Shown here: positions 31,075 through 40,069 of the stretch, in pieces
How positions within the stretch are numbered: position 1 is the first letter of the stretch
How the letters are laid out: every line of letters begins with the position of its first letter
From: an uncultured Candidatus Saccharibacteria bacterium
GTDB taxonomy: Bacteria; Patescibacteriota; Saccharimonadia; Saccharimonadales; Saccharimonadaceae
NCBI GenBank assembly: GCA_948868795.1
Contig: CAQRDK010000001.1
Location: 62,001 to 126,000 of the forward strand
Length of the DNA: 64,000 nucleotides
Direction: 5' to 3'
Made by a program: the position numbers and the translations under genes
The notes under the pieces: generated by a model
What the model was told of the DNA's origin: nothing
The model's input: the letters and a program-made list of their open reading frames with translations, nothing else
The model's database searches: none

Positions 31075-33444
31075 CTAGTCGAGATTTTCTAAAAGAGAGA
31101 ATTTCGCCCAGTTTTTATCGGAATAGTCGATTTCGACTGGTTCCTCTTCGCCTTTTGCGGCTTTGCGTGTGAGATGGTCTGCTTGGATTGCCCAGCCATT
31201 TTTATCTTCCGGCTTCACCAGACCGCCCCATAAATGTAAATCTCGATGGTTGCGGAGGTATTTTTGGAGGGCGTTCGCTTTTTGGCGAGCATGTTCGTTG
31301 TCTGCCGTGAAGCCGATCTTCGTATCAAAAATGCCTACCGTGCCATCTTTGAATTTTACAATGTAGTCAGGGTAGAATGCTGCGCGGTGGGTTAGGGTCT
31401 TGCTATCCATTTCGTAATATTCTATTGCAAAATATTTTTCGCCCTTATCGCCGTTTTTATACCACCATAAGACGTCTTGACAATGATCAATATAATTCTC
31501 GAACGGGATTTCGGTTGAAGTTGGGGCATTATTTTTGCGATAATAATCCACATAGACGTTGCGGATTGTCGGGATTTCCGTTGAGTTATCCGAGAATTCG
31601 TCTGTTTGTGGGATTGTAAAATCAGTTTGCGTGCTGTTACGATTGCGGCGTTCTTTCATTTCTTGCTGGTGGATTTGATTATACTGATCGATCGAGATCT
31701 CGAAGATTTGAGCAAGGATTCTCTGGTTTTCTTTTGAGCAGGCGAAAATGCGCTGGATCTTAAAATCATCAAAACCGCCACGCTCGAAGATATTCCTTAG
31801 CCCCGTATAGACTACGCTTCGCGAACGGGCGAAGTTCTTGAACGGTTGAATATTCTCGCGCAGGATTAGATTGAAGATATTCTCGACCGTCGCATCATCC
31901 ATTTTGAGATTTACTACGCTACTTTTATTACCGAGAGGTATTAGGGTATCGATATTTTTTACGATTTCATCTGACAGGATTGGGGTTGTCAGTTCATTAT
32001 CGTAGATTGCCAATTTCTGATCGAACTTGTCGTAGCAGGTTTTCTCGTCGTCGGTTGGATCGAGGTCGAAGGCTTGTTCCAATGCGTTTTCCAGTACGAA
32101 ACGGAATGATTGGCGGAGGTCGCCGTAATCCACGCGGGTCAGGAAGATGCTGTCGGGAAGGGTTATTAGACTCGAATTGAACAGGGGGTTGATTCGGGAT
32201 TGCTTGTATTTAATCAGATTTCGCATCGGGTCGGTCTCGTCCGTATCGACTTTTATGCTTTCGAGATCCGTATAGATATACGCCGTATTAAGCGTGTCGT
32301 TCAGGTAATGGGTTGCCTCGGGCATTCGCAGGACGCGTCCGAGTGTTTGGATTTTGAACGAGTCGGATTTTATATCACGGAGCATCAGCAGAACCTGCGC
32401 ACGCGGACAGTCCCAGCCGAGAGCGATTGCCTGCTTGAACAATAGAACCTTCACGCGATTATCGAGATCGGTGATATTCTCTAAGTTTGTCTTTTCTTCC
32501 GAGAGCCAGACCGCCAGATTGCCGTATTCGCTCGCGATGCCTTCATCGAGCAGGTAATTCTCGATTATGTCGCGATAGCGCTGATCGAGATCGGAGAGGG
32601 TTTCCGTATCATTTGGGAGCTGGATTAGTAATAGCGGGTTGATATTTTTGCCGAGCCTTTTGTATTCGTCCGCAAGGATTTCGCGTTGCTTCAGGGCTTC
32701 TGAGATAAGGTTCTCGATTGTCGTCTTTTTTTCGTCGCTGGAGTTTGCTAGATCGTTGTTTATGATTATCTGGTTTTTAATAAGACCGCTTTCCACTACG
32801 TTCTCGTATTTCGTCTCAACTGTCGGCTTCTCTTTCGGCGTGGCAGACATTTGTAGGATTAAGGCGGGCTTTACTATTTCATCCACAAAGCGACGACTCT
32901 TTTCGCCGAAAAAGGTTTGATGACATTCATCTATAATTAGGACGATTTTACCACCCGCTTCGCGAGTTGCACGCAAGATTGTTTGGAGATTTGGTTGCTC
33001 GCCCTCGCGGACTGCCGTGTTTGTCCAGTCGCCCTTCTTCAGGTCTTTTTCGGGAGCGTCGCGATTGGCGGTCGAGTTCAGCTTCTCTCAATTCGAGAAT
33101 AAGATCGTATTCGGCGCTAGAACACCGTCCGAGAGTCCATTGTCGATGTTTACGAGATTATAAACATCGTCGCGTAGCTCTTTCTTTAGCTTATCATAGC
33201 TCTGAGCATGAAGTTTTACTGGAGCGAGCCAGAGGAAGACGAAATGCTTATCTGATAGGAACATATCCTCCGCTAGGCGACGCAGGGCTTCCGTCATCAT
33301 TAGGGTTTTGCCCGATCCAGTTGGGGATTTGAATATGATATTCGGATCAACCCTTGCGCCGGCGTCGATTGCCGTGAGCTGTTTGCGGATCAGATCCACT
33401 AACTCCGAGACTGCATCCTCTTGAAAATCCTTGAGATCTACCAT
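31075..33444 (-). pseudogene. res: Type III restriction helicase/nuclease (Res) with one in-frame TGA
   Basis: Reads as one 789-codon frame broken only by TGA at 33088-33090 (codon 119). Before it: SPTGSGKTLMM (motif I, about 40-50). After it: EKLNSTANRD, IIDECHQTFF (DEAD motif II), LQMSATPK (motif III), TLGRVLRMPEA (motif VI) and a C-terminal nuclease core with GTVGIFDTKIGF. The context around the stop is LFSN-stop-EKLN, where Res proteins have N-W-E-K, so TGA probably replaces a Trp TGG. Restriction would be lost unless the stop is read through. The gene ends 3 bases after mod begins the pair. Confidence 0.88.
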
Positions 33445-33447
33445 TTT

Positions 33448-35283
33448 TTATTTACTCCTTCCAAACAATCTTTTATATACTTGCAGGATGCTCTCGGGGA
33501 TTGGGATGGACTCCCATTCGAGCGACGTTTCAGGGATTTCGTCCGTGAAGGCTGAGGTGTCGCGGGAATAAGAGAAGATATAAAGTTTCACCAACTTTTT
33601 CTCTGCATTTAACTTTTCAATTTCCGCCCACGCCTCCGCTAGCTCGAACGGGTCGAAGATGATTGCTACGAAAGCATCATTTGATACGAAATATTTATTT
33701 ATCGTTTCGGATTTCAATTCGACGTAGGCATTCTCGCGGATGCGGATCATATCGGCGGAGCGATCGACGAGTTTTTTACGAGTAGCGTCGGTGGAGCGAT
33801 TTTTTTCTACGAAACCAGTCTTGAAGTAACGGAGATTGGCTGGAATACCCTCGGAATAGGTGCTACCGTCCATGCGCTTACCCGTGATGACCGTCTTAAT
33901 CCGTGGATATGTGACTTCTTCGGCAATTTTATTTTCATTATTAGTGCAGAGGATAAATTGACGATGGCCGCCGTCCTCTTTGTTGAGTTCTAGAACTGCC
34001 TGACCAGTTGTGCCAGAGCCAGCGAAGAAGTCAAGGAATACTTTTGCCTGCGGCTGTATGCTGGAACATAGGTAGGTAGCTTCACTCACTGGTTTAGGGT
34101 ATTCGAAACTAACGCCGATTGATGATAGCATACCATCTGCGCTATCTGCATTCTCATAAATGGACGGAACATTTTCATACATATTTTCATCCAAAAAATA
34201 TTTTCTTTCGGGTTGTTTTGTTTCATCCTCTCCAAAGATAATAAGGTTATCATTTATTAATTTTGCCATTGTAGCTGGAGGATTTCTCCAGCCGCGCTCT
34301 GGAACTGGGCACGGCTTTTGTGTTACTGGATGGATGAGAGGTATAAAATAGTTTTCAGGAGCAGTCTTTTTGTTGGGCCACGCCATTGAAACGCCACGAT
34401 ATAAACGCCCATCGCTGTCTATATATTTATAGGCTTTTTCGCCTCCAGAAAATTTCTGCTTCGATAACCAATTCTGAAATTCTTTGTTGATTAGCGCAAG
34501 GTCGTAGGTCACATAAAAGTCGTCCTTAATTTTATTGCTATAATTAAATGGTTTAATTGCGCTAGCAACCTCCTCGGGGATCGCACGTTTGCCGATTTTT
34601 TTGAATAAAGATTGCGCTTTGGTAACCATAATTTCGGCGTTTAGCTTCTTTCTTATGCAGACTTCACCGTGTGTCAGGAAGTGCTCACGATCTTTGCAGA
34701 AGCAGAAAATAGTTTCATGCATTGAAGCAACCCCATGGGAATCGCCCTTTGGATTCTGTTTATTCCATACGATTTCGCCCATATTATTTTGCTCGCCAAA
34801 TATTTCATTGAGGAGGCAAAGCATTCTGCATGATTCATGTTCGTCAATATTGACAATTATTACTCCTGTCGTTGATAACAATTTTTTGGCGAGACGTAAC
34901 CTTTTGTTCATAAATGACAGCCATTTAGAATGCTTGTATGGGTCCTCTGCGTCGACATAGGAGTCATTATATTTGAGGTCATTCTTGCCTCGGTTATATG
35001 GCGGATCGATATAGATTACGTCGATCTTGCCCGCGTGGGTGTAATTCAAGACCGACAGGGCATGATAATTATCGCCTTCGATTATTAGGTTTGTTGGCTC
35101 ATCTGGTACTAGATTTAGACACTTTTCCGAGACTTCTTCTACTACTGGGAGTTTCGTTTTGCAGTCGTCCGCTACCTTTTCGGGTTTGTCTTCCCAGACT
35201 AGCCCGAATTTTTTCTGTTTTTTGAGTGATTTTATTATTTCGATTAACTCCTCGCGGGAGCAATCTTCCAGCGGTTTCGACAT
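33448..35283 (-). CDS. mod: Type III DNA methyltransferase (Mod)
   Basis: A 611-residue adenine methyltransferase that sets the recognition sequence of the type III system. DPPY is at 93-96 (DVIYIDPPYNRGKNDLKYND), SAM motif I FLDFFAGSGTTGQAVLELN near residue 420, so the order is the beta class. The middle 200 residues are the target-recognition domain. The frame is intact and precedes res by three bases. With res broken it may act as an orphan methylase. Confidence 0.93.
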   Translation of the reverse strand: MSKPLEDCSREELIEIIKSLKKQKKFGLVWEDKPEKVADDCKTKLPVVEEVSEKCLNLVPDEPTNLIIEGDNYHALSVLNYTHAGKIDVIYIDPPYNRGKNDLKYNDSYVDAEDPYKHSKWLSFMNKRLRLAKKLLSTTGVIIVNIDEHESCRMLCLLNEIFGEQNNMGEIVWNKQNPKGDSHGVASMHETIFCFCKDREHFLTHGEVCIRKKLNAEIMVTKAQSLFKKIGKRAIPEEVASAIKPFNYSNKIKDDFYVTYDLALINKEFQNWLSKQKFSGGEKAYKYIDSDGRLYRGVSMAWPNKKTAPENYFIPLIHPVTQKPCPVPERGWRNPPATMAKLINDNLIIFGEDETKQPERKYFLDENMYENVPSIYENADSADGMLSSIGVSFEYPKPVSEATYLCSSIQPQAKVFLDFFAGSGTTGQAVLELNKEDGGHRQFILCTNNENKIAEEVTYPRIKTVITGKRMDGSTYSEGIPANLRYFKTGFVEKNRSTDATRKKLVDRSADMIRIRENAYVELKSETINKYFVSNDAFVAIIFDPFELAEAWAEIEKLNAEKKLVKLYIFSYSRDTSAFTDEIPETSLEWESIPIPESILQVYKRLFGRSK

Positions 35284-35400
35284 GATATTCCTTTTCTTTT
35301 TGATTACTATTTATTATTATATCATGATCAGTTTAGATAGGATAACTGTTATATAACAGTTTTGAAGTAAAACGTAGCGTTTAGATGTACAGTGGATGGT

Positions 35401-35979
35401 CTAGGCGTTATCGTTCTCAACGTAAGCATTCAGATCCGAGCAGACTTTTTCAAAAGCCTTGCCGGCGATCCCGTCAATTTGGTCTTGATGAGGAAGCAAT
35501 CCTTGCGATTCCTGTAGGGTTAATGGTTTGCCCTCTTTTTCGGTGGCCTCGACCCAGCGATTCCATCGTTTTAAATTTTCATGTGTGTTATCCAGAAACT
35601 CTTGGATATCCTTCTGAATATTTTGAGGTAGGCAATATGCGTATTGATGTCGTGCCGCTAATGCTTCATAGTATGAATCCGTCATTTCATCCCATAGCCG
35701 ATCGTAGTCATCGTCTAGGAACGGTATGGTAAGATTTTTAGCAGTAGTCGTAAATAGATTGGTCAGTATTTTACTTATGGTATTAGCGATTTCTCGTCGT
35801 CGATTTTTTTCGGACTGCTGAATAGTCTTTTGGGACTGATAACGCGTAGCGATAAATGTAGATGCACCGCTAATTACTCCGCCGATGATAACACCTAAAA
35901 AAGCCGAAACGGCAGGAAAAACGATTCCAAACTCGTCATTGTTGCCAAACAATATTTTAAGTAGAAATTCATATAGCAT
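35401..35979 (-). CDS. Membrane protein at the edge of the defence island
   Basis: A 192-residue protein with a hydrophobic N-terminus (two helices at about 1-10 and 17-43, FGIVFPAVSAFLGVIIGGVI) and a cytosolic helical part with many aromatics (DEMTDSYYEALAARHQYAYC). No family recognised. It reads with mod and res but is separated from mod by ~115 bases. Confidence 0.55.
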   Translation of the reverse strand: MLYEFLLKILFGNNDEFGIVFPAVSAFLGVIIGGVISGASTFIATRYQSQKTIQQSEKNRRREIANTISKILTNLFTTTAKNLTIPFLDDDYDRLWDEMTDSYYEALAARHQYAYCLPQNIQKDIQEFLDNTHENLKRWNRWVEATEKEGKPLTLQESQGLLPHQDQIDGIAGKAFEKVCSDLNAYVENDNA

Positions 35980-36019
35980 ATTTGGTATTGTATCATATTT
36001 TTAAGGGTTAGTTTTAGGG

Positions 36020-37336
36020 TTATTCCCCGTGCTCGATCCTGGTCCATTTGACGTTTTTGACGAGAAGAGCTTTTAAGGCGCAGTAGACGTAGGTGATGAG
36101 GTAGAGGGGGTTGAAGAGGATTGTGCGGAGGCGGAGGGCGGGGTCGAGGCGGAGGTGTTCGCGTTTGATGAGTTCGATGGTGATGAACATGAGGACGAAG
36201 TAGACGAGCGCAAGCGTTGCGAGGGTGGTGAGGAGGGCGATGCCGGATTGGCCGCGGGCGCAGAGTTCGATGAGACCGCCGAGGAACATAATGACGACGC
36301 CGATGAGAATCATGATGACCGGTTTGACGCCGATGGCTTCGCGGCGGAGGCTGCCGGGGTTGGCGGGGTAGGTTGCGGTGTCGAGGGTGCTGTGATGAGG
36401 GGAGGAAGCCGGGGCGGTGGTCCGAGAAGGTACGGGGCGCGAAGAGGGTTTTCGGCGGAGGGCTTGGCGCATGAGGGGGATGTATTTTCGGCGGGCGGAG
36501 AAGTAGCCTTTGATCCAGCGGGTGCGCTGGGCGACGGTTTGGCGGAAGCGGGTGGGTTGCTCATCGTAGAAGACGGCGGAGGTGTTGTAGGTAGTGGAGA
36601 AACCGTGGAGGGTGGCGTAGAGGGAGAGTTCGTAGTCTTCGGTCAGGCTGTGGAAGGGCCAGCCGCGCCATTCTTCGACGAGGCGGCCGTCGACGTAGAA
36701 GCCGGTGCCAGAGAAGATGATGTTACCGCCGCGGCGGGTGCGTTTTTGGTTGCCGATGGTGTTGATCATGGAGAAAGTGAGGGTGCTGACGGCGGCGATA
36801 ACGTTTTCGTTAGCGTTTTTCGAGGAGCGATAGCCGGTGGCGAGCTGGTAGCCGGCGCGGTAGGAGGCGAAGATTTTTTCGAAATAGTCGGGAGCGAGGC
36901 GGTTGTCGGCGTCAAAGATGAAATAGGCGTCGTAGGATTTGTGCTGGGGGAGGATTTGTTTTAGGGCTTCGTCGAGGGCGTAGCCTTTGCGTTGGCGTTC
37001 GGGGCGGGTGCGGATGATGACGGAGGCGCCGTGTTTCTGACAGATCTTGACGGTCGGGTCTTGGTCTGATTCGACGATGACGAAGACGTCGCGCATGGAG
37101 AGGGGGCTCGGGGCGCTTTTGGTCGAGGTGGCGGTGGTTATGATGGTTTGTTGCTCGAGGCTTTCAAGGAGACCTTCGATGACGGCGCTTTCGTCGCGAG
37201 CGGCGATGAGGACGGCGATGCGCTCGGGGTTTTCGCGGGGCGTGAGGTTGAGCTTTTGACGACCTAAAACGCATCCGGTCGAGAGAAACCAGATAGTTCC
37301 GAGGATTACGAGGATGAAGCCGATGAGAATTGTCAT
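36020..37336 (-). CDS. Membrane family 2 glycosyltransferase
   Basis: A 438-residue processive-type GT2. An N-terminal membrane helix is followed by the GT-A domain: AVLIAARDESAVIEGLLESL, FIFDADNRLAPDYFEK (DxD-like), SLTEDYELSLYATLHG (ED) and QRTRWIKGYFSARR (QxxRW). Three or four membrane helices close the protein. These residues are those of cellulose/hyaluronan synthase-like enzymes, so it likely polymerises a surface polysaccharide; the sugar cannot be told. A Pro/Ser-rich insert lies at about 292-320. Confidence 0.9.
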   Translation of the reverse strand: MTILIGFILVILGTIWFLSTGCVLGRQKLNLTPRENPERIAVLIAARDESAVIEGLLESLEQQTIITTATSTKSAPSPLSMRDVFVIVESDQDPTVKICQKHGASVIIRTRPERQRKGYALDEALKQILPQHKSYDAYFIFDADNRLAPDYFEKIFASYRAGYQLATGYRSSKNANENVIAAVSTLTFSMINTIGNQKRTRRGGNIIFSGTGFYVDGRLVEEWRGWPFHSLTEDYELSLYATLHGFSTTYNTSAVFYDEQPTRFRQTVAQRTRWIKGYFSARRKYIPLMRQALRRKPSSRPVPSRTTAPASSPHHSTLDTATYPANPGSLRREAIGVKPVIMILIGVVIMFLGGLIELCARGQSGIALLTTLATLALVYFVLMFITIELIKREHLRLDPALRLRTILFNPLYLITYVYCALKALLVKNVKWTRIEHGE

Positions 37337-37391
37337 TTTTGATGCCCTTTTGGTGATTTTGCTTGTGTTGTGTGATTATTATTCCCTGCTT

Positions 37392-38189
37392 TTATTTTCC
37401 GTCGGTGCGGACCATGTTCGGGAAGTAGCGCCTGAGATAGTCGTCGTTGAACTTGGCGTCGAGGAATTCGCCAATGGGAGTGAAAGGCTTGACTCCATGA
37501 TGGCGGAGGTTTTGGCGGAGGATGGCGGTCCAGGAGATGAGCATGTTGAAAATCATGAAGACGAGCAAGAGGACGAAGAGGCGCTCGCCGAACTCGCGGG
37601 GGATGCTTTCGATGAGGTGAGAGAGGAAGGGGTAGATGATTTTGACGAGGATGAGACCGAGGACGCCCCAGAAAGCCATGATTGGGACGGTGGTGCGGCC
37701 GGCGATGTTCATGATTTGGTTGGAGTAGTCCCAGGAGGTGGTGCCGGTGAAAGTTTCTTGGAGAAAGCTGAGGCCGTATTCGACGGCGCCGCCGATGAAG
37801 GCGGAGTAGACGAAGATTTGCCAGTTTTCGAGTTTTTTGCGGAGGAGAACCCAGCACATGAGGGCCGCGCCGAAGCCGTAGATGACGTTGAAAGGCCCCC
37901 AGATGACGCCGCGGTGGGTCATCCAGACGCCGGTGCCGGTCGCGAAGTAGGTTTGGCCGTAGATGAGGAGGTCTTCGTAGATGGTGCCGAAGACGGAGCC
38001 GATCAGGAAGATGAAGAAGAGTTTTTTGAAGGAGAGGCCTTCGGCGAAAGGATGCTTTTTGGTGGTTTTGGCTGACATCGATGACTTTGCTGGTTTTGGG
38101 GATTTGGCTGGCTGGGTGTTTTTAGATGTTGTGGCAGGTTTAGGGGTTTTAACGGTTGTGTCGCGCGTTTGGATGGTTTTAGTAGTCAT
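37392..38189 (-). CDS. PF06541-type multi-pass membrane protein
   Basis: A 265-residue protein. A Thr/Lys/Pro-rich N-terminus of ~50 residues precedes five to six membrane helices with the family pattern IGSVFGTIYEDLLIY, HRGVIWGPFNVIYGFG and FIGGAVEYGLSFLQE. The family is annotated as putative ABC-transporter type IV; no transport has been shown. I choose the ATG at 38189, which overlaps the small upstream gene by 11 bp; an in-frame ATG at 38231 would lie inside that gene. Confidence 0.82.
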   Translation of the reverse strand: MTTKTIQTRDTTVKTPKPATTSKNTQPAKSPKPAKSSMSAKTTKKHPFAEGLSFKKLFFIFLIGSVFGTIYEDLLIYGQTYFATGTGVWMTHRGVIWGPFNVIYGFGAALMCWVLLRKKLENWQIFVYSAFIGGAVEYGLSFLQETFTGTTSWDYSNQIMNIAGRTTVPIMAFWGVLGLILVKIIYPFLSHLIESIPREFGERLFVLLLVFMIFNMLISWTAILRQNLRHHGVKPFTPIGEFLDAKFNDDYLRRYFPNMVRTDGK

Positions 38190-38310
38190 CTTCGTCTTCT
38201 CCGCGCATTTCGTGAAACTTTTCGAGCGCAAACTGGTCGTATTCGGTCGGGTCGATTTCTTCCCCGCTCAAGTATTTGTCAAACAGTTCTTCTTCCGGAA
38301 GTTTGGTCAT
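38179..38310 (-). CDS. 43-residue acidic protein, leaderless
   Basis: A short protein, MTKLPEEELFDKYLSGEEID and on, ending RGEDEDDY, with a real promoter: TGCTATAAT (TATAAT at 38322-38317) ends six bases before its ATG. It overlaps the PF06541 gene by 11 bp and so probably couples its translation. No family recognised. Confidence 0.65.
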   Translation of the reverse strand: MTKLPEEELFDKYLSGEEIDPTEYDQFALEKFHEMRGEDEDDY

Positions 38311-38350
38311 AAGAATATTATAGCATAAGTAGGGTTAGGGGAGTAGGAGG

Positions 38351-39007
38351 TTATTTGATGACGCCGTTTTGGGCGACGATATAATCGCTGCCTAGGATGA
38401 TGGGCGGATTTTGGTCGATGATTTGGAGGGCGCAATCGTCGGAGACGGCGTAAACTGGTAAGTCTGTCGATTCGGAGGCGCGGGTGACTTCGGGCTGGTC
38501 GAAATTAAAGAAGCCGTGGAGGTGGGGCAGGAATACGATTGGGACGATATTCATGTAATGGTCGGCTTCGCGTCTTTCTTTGTAGATGGCTTGCTGGATT
38601 TCTTCAGATTCTTTGTGACAGAGGGCGCAGGAACCGGCGGAGCTGCCAACCCAGACTTTTTCGGCGAGGATTTCGGGTAGGAGGTCGGCGAAGCCGGTTC
38701 TCTCGAAAACGGTCGCGAGGTAGTCGGCGTTGCCGCCGAAGCAGAAAATCATGTCGGCGAGGGCGATGCGGGATTTAATATGCTCTAGGTTGTGAGCTTG
38801 GAGGTCGATGAACTCGAGGTTGCCACCGAGGACGGAGGCGAGGCGTTCAAGCTCTTCGGCGAACCAGCGCATGTCGCCGGTCTCGGCTTTGATAGCTTCG
38901 TTAATGATGATAACGTTGATGTCTTTTCTGGGCTTGCCGGCCATTTCTTCGAGCGCGGTGATGATTGATTCGTTGGCGAGGCCGGATGAGGCGAGGAGGA
39001 GTTTCAT
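38351..39007 (-). CDS. Peptidase S51 family protein
   Basis: A 218-residue protein of the dipeptidase E / cyanophycinase fold. The nucleophile motif is VWVGSSAGSCAL (GxSAG), with FCFGGNADYLATVFERTG just before it and FLPHLHGFFNFDQPE after. The family cleaves Asp-X dipeptides or related isoaspartyl bonds; substrate here unknown. TATAAT (39019-39014) ends six bases before the ATG, so it is another leaderless gene. Confidence 0.87.
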   Translation of the reverse strand: MKLLLASSGLANESIITALEEMAGKPRKDINVIIINEAIKAETGDMRWFAEELERLASVLGGNLEFIDLQAHNLEHIKSRIALADMIFCFGGNADYLATVFERTGFADLLPEILAEKVWVGSSAGSCALCHKESEEIQQAIYKERREADHYMNIVPIVFLPHLHGFFNFDQPEVTRASESTDLPVYAVSDDCALQIIDQNPPIILGSDYIVAQNGVIK

Positions 39008-39040
39008 GTAACTATTATACCAATTATCTGCGGTTTTGGG

Positions 39041-39069
39041 TTGACTTTTGGCGTGATGTTTAGTATACT
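39041..39069 (+). promoter_or_regulatory. Promoter of tRNA-Ala
   Basis: TTGACT (39041-39046), 17 bp, TATACT (39064-39069). Confidence 0.85.
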
Positions 39070-39121
39070 GAGGGTAGTTTAGGCGGTTGCCGTTTTCGGT
39101 GCGTCTGGATGGTTAAAAGTT

Positions 39122-39198
39122 GGGGTATTAGCTCAGTTGGCTAGAGCGCTTCAATGGCATTGAAGAGGTCATGAGTTCGAGTCTCATATACTCCACCA
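39122..39198 (+). tRNA. tRNA-Ala (GGC)
   Basis: Acceptor GGGGTAT/ATACTCC, D-arm GCTCAGTTGGCTAGAGC, anticodon GGC in loop ATGGCAT, normal T-loop TTCGAGT, discriminator A and encoded CCA. Confidence 0.95.
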
Positions 39199-39207
39199 TG
39201 GAATGAT

Positions 39208-39247
39208 TAAATATCTCTCGCAAGGTAGTTGCGGAGATATTTTTTGT
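39208..39247 (+). terminator. Terminator after tRNA-Ala
   Basis: AATATCTC with GAGATATT and inner CGCAA/TTGCG, followed by TTTTTTG. Confidence 0.88.
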
Positions 39248-39249
39248 TG

Positions 39250-39500
39250 CGAAAAATGGTGAGTGGAGTTTATTGTCGAGGAGTGTAGGAGATCGGGCAC
39301 CGCAAGGGCAGCGAACGGAGTAGCCGTTCTGCCGATTGTTGTTGGACGGGTTGATGTTGCTGGTGCCGTTGAAGTTGAGGTTGTAGGCCTGGGTGCCATT
39401 AGAGTTCGGGGTAGACGACCAATAGCGGCCGTTGTCGCCGGCGTTGGCGAACAGATTGGTATTCTGGTTGACGTTGCCGCCCCTTGAGGTCAGCGTGGTC
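39250..39500 (-). other. DGR-like template repeat copy 1 (Asn-codon-rich lectin cassette)
   Basis: On the minus strand a Fib_succ_major/DUF1566-type C-terminal cassette reads NVNQNTNLFANAGDNGRYWS, then TPNSNGTQAYNLNFNGTS and NPSNNNRQNGYSVRC (39475-39306). It has no start codon in frame, and AAC codons crowd the positions that vary in related proteins, the mark of a diversity-generating retroelement template (adenines are the mutable bases). It lies downstream of the promoter/leader at 39718-39753. No reverse transcriptase gene is in the window. Confidence 0.65.
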
Positions 39501-39717
39501 GCCCACCAGAGAAGAATATCATCTGCTACTTGACGCCGGAGACTTGGTGTTGGCTGCGTAAGCGAGCCAAAGAAGACGCTTGAGAAGGTTCCTTGCCGTG
39601 GCGAAGAACTGAAACTTATCTGTGAACTTTTTTGTGAGTTCGCGAGAGGTCTTCACGATCTCCATGATTGAGAATGTGGCCGGGCTGGAGATGTGAAGCT
39701 CGGAGCGCGGCGGGATT

Positions 39718-39753
39718 CCCGTAGGGGTTTATGCCTACGGTTTTATTATAGCA
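39718..39753 (-). promoter_or_regulatory. Promoter and 5' hairpin of template locus 1
   Basis: TGCTATAAT (39753-39745) followed at the predicted start by CCGTAGG-loop-CCTACGG (39740-39734 with 39725-39719). Locus 2 (42047-42081) has the same promoter, loop ATAAA and spacing, with arm changes that keep pairing. Confidence 0.7.
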
Positions 39754-40069
39754 TTTTGGAGTGAAGGGCGGTCTGGTTTGGCGGGATGGCGAAAACTCTG
39801 ATCTGTGGGGGTAGTCTGGGTTCGCGAGATAATGGAAACTTCGCTCCAGGCGCCGCTCCGCCAGATAAGTCCAATGCTAGAGAAGTCGTGTGGGGTTCGG
39901 GAACTCCACGGGTGACTGCTTGGGCTTCTAGTAAGTTTTACGATATCGGTTTTGTAAAAAAGGAATAGGTAGGTGCTATATCGTTCCCTGTTTGGGCGGG
40001 AGCTGTGAACTTATTTGACGGTTGCGGAGGCTGGGGCGAAGTTGGAGCGTGAGATAGGGACCGGGGTGT
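39754..40069. other. Spacer between template locus 1 and the surface-protein gene
   Basis: Holds no well-supported gene. A plus-strand frame at 39786-39968 (MAKTLICGGSLGSRDNGNFA) has protein-like composition but no start site or known relatives I recognise; it may be a remnant. Confidence 0.4.

Noticed and set aside
33088..33090. TGA as a sense codon (as in Gracilibacteria and SR1)
   Set aside because: Dozens of long frames stay open with TGA as stop, and TGA ends several genes at conserved C-termini. One TGA in res is better explained as mutation or readthrough.
39786..39968. Plus-strand 60-residue frame MAKTLICGGSLGSRDNGNFA
   Set aside because: Composition looks protein-like but there is no start site, promoter or recognised relative. 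Left as a possible remnant.
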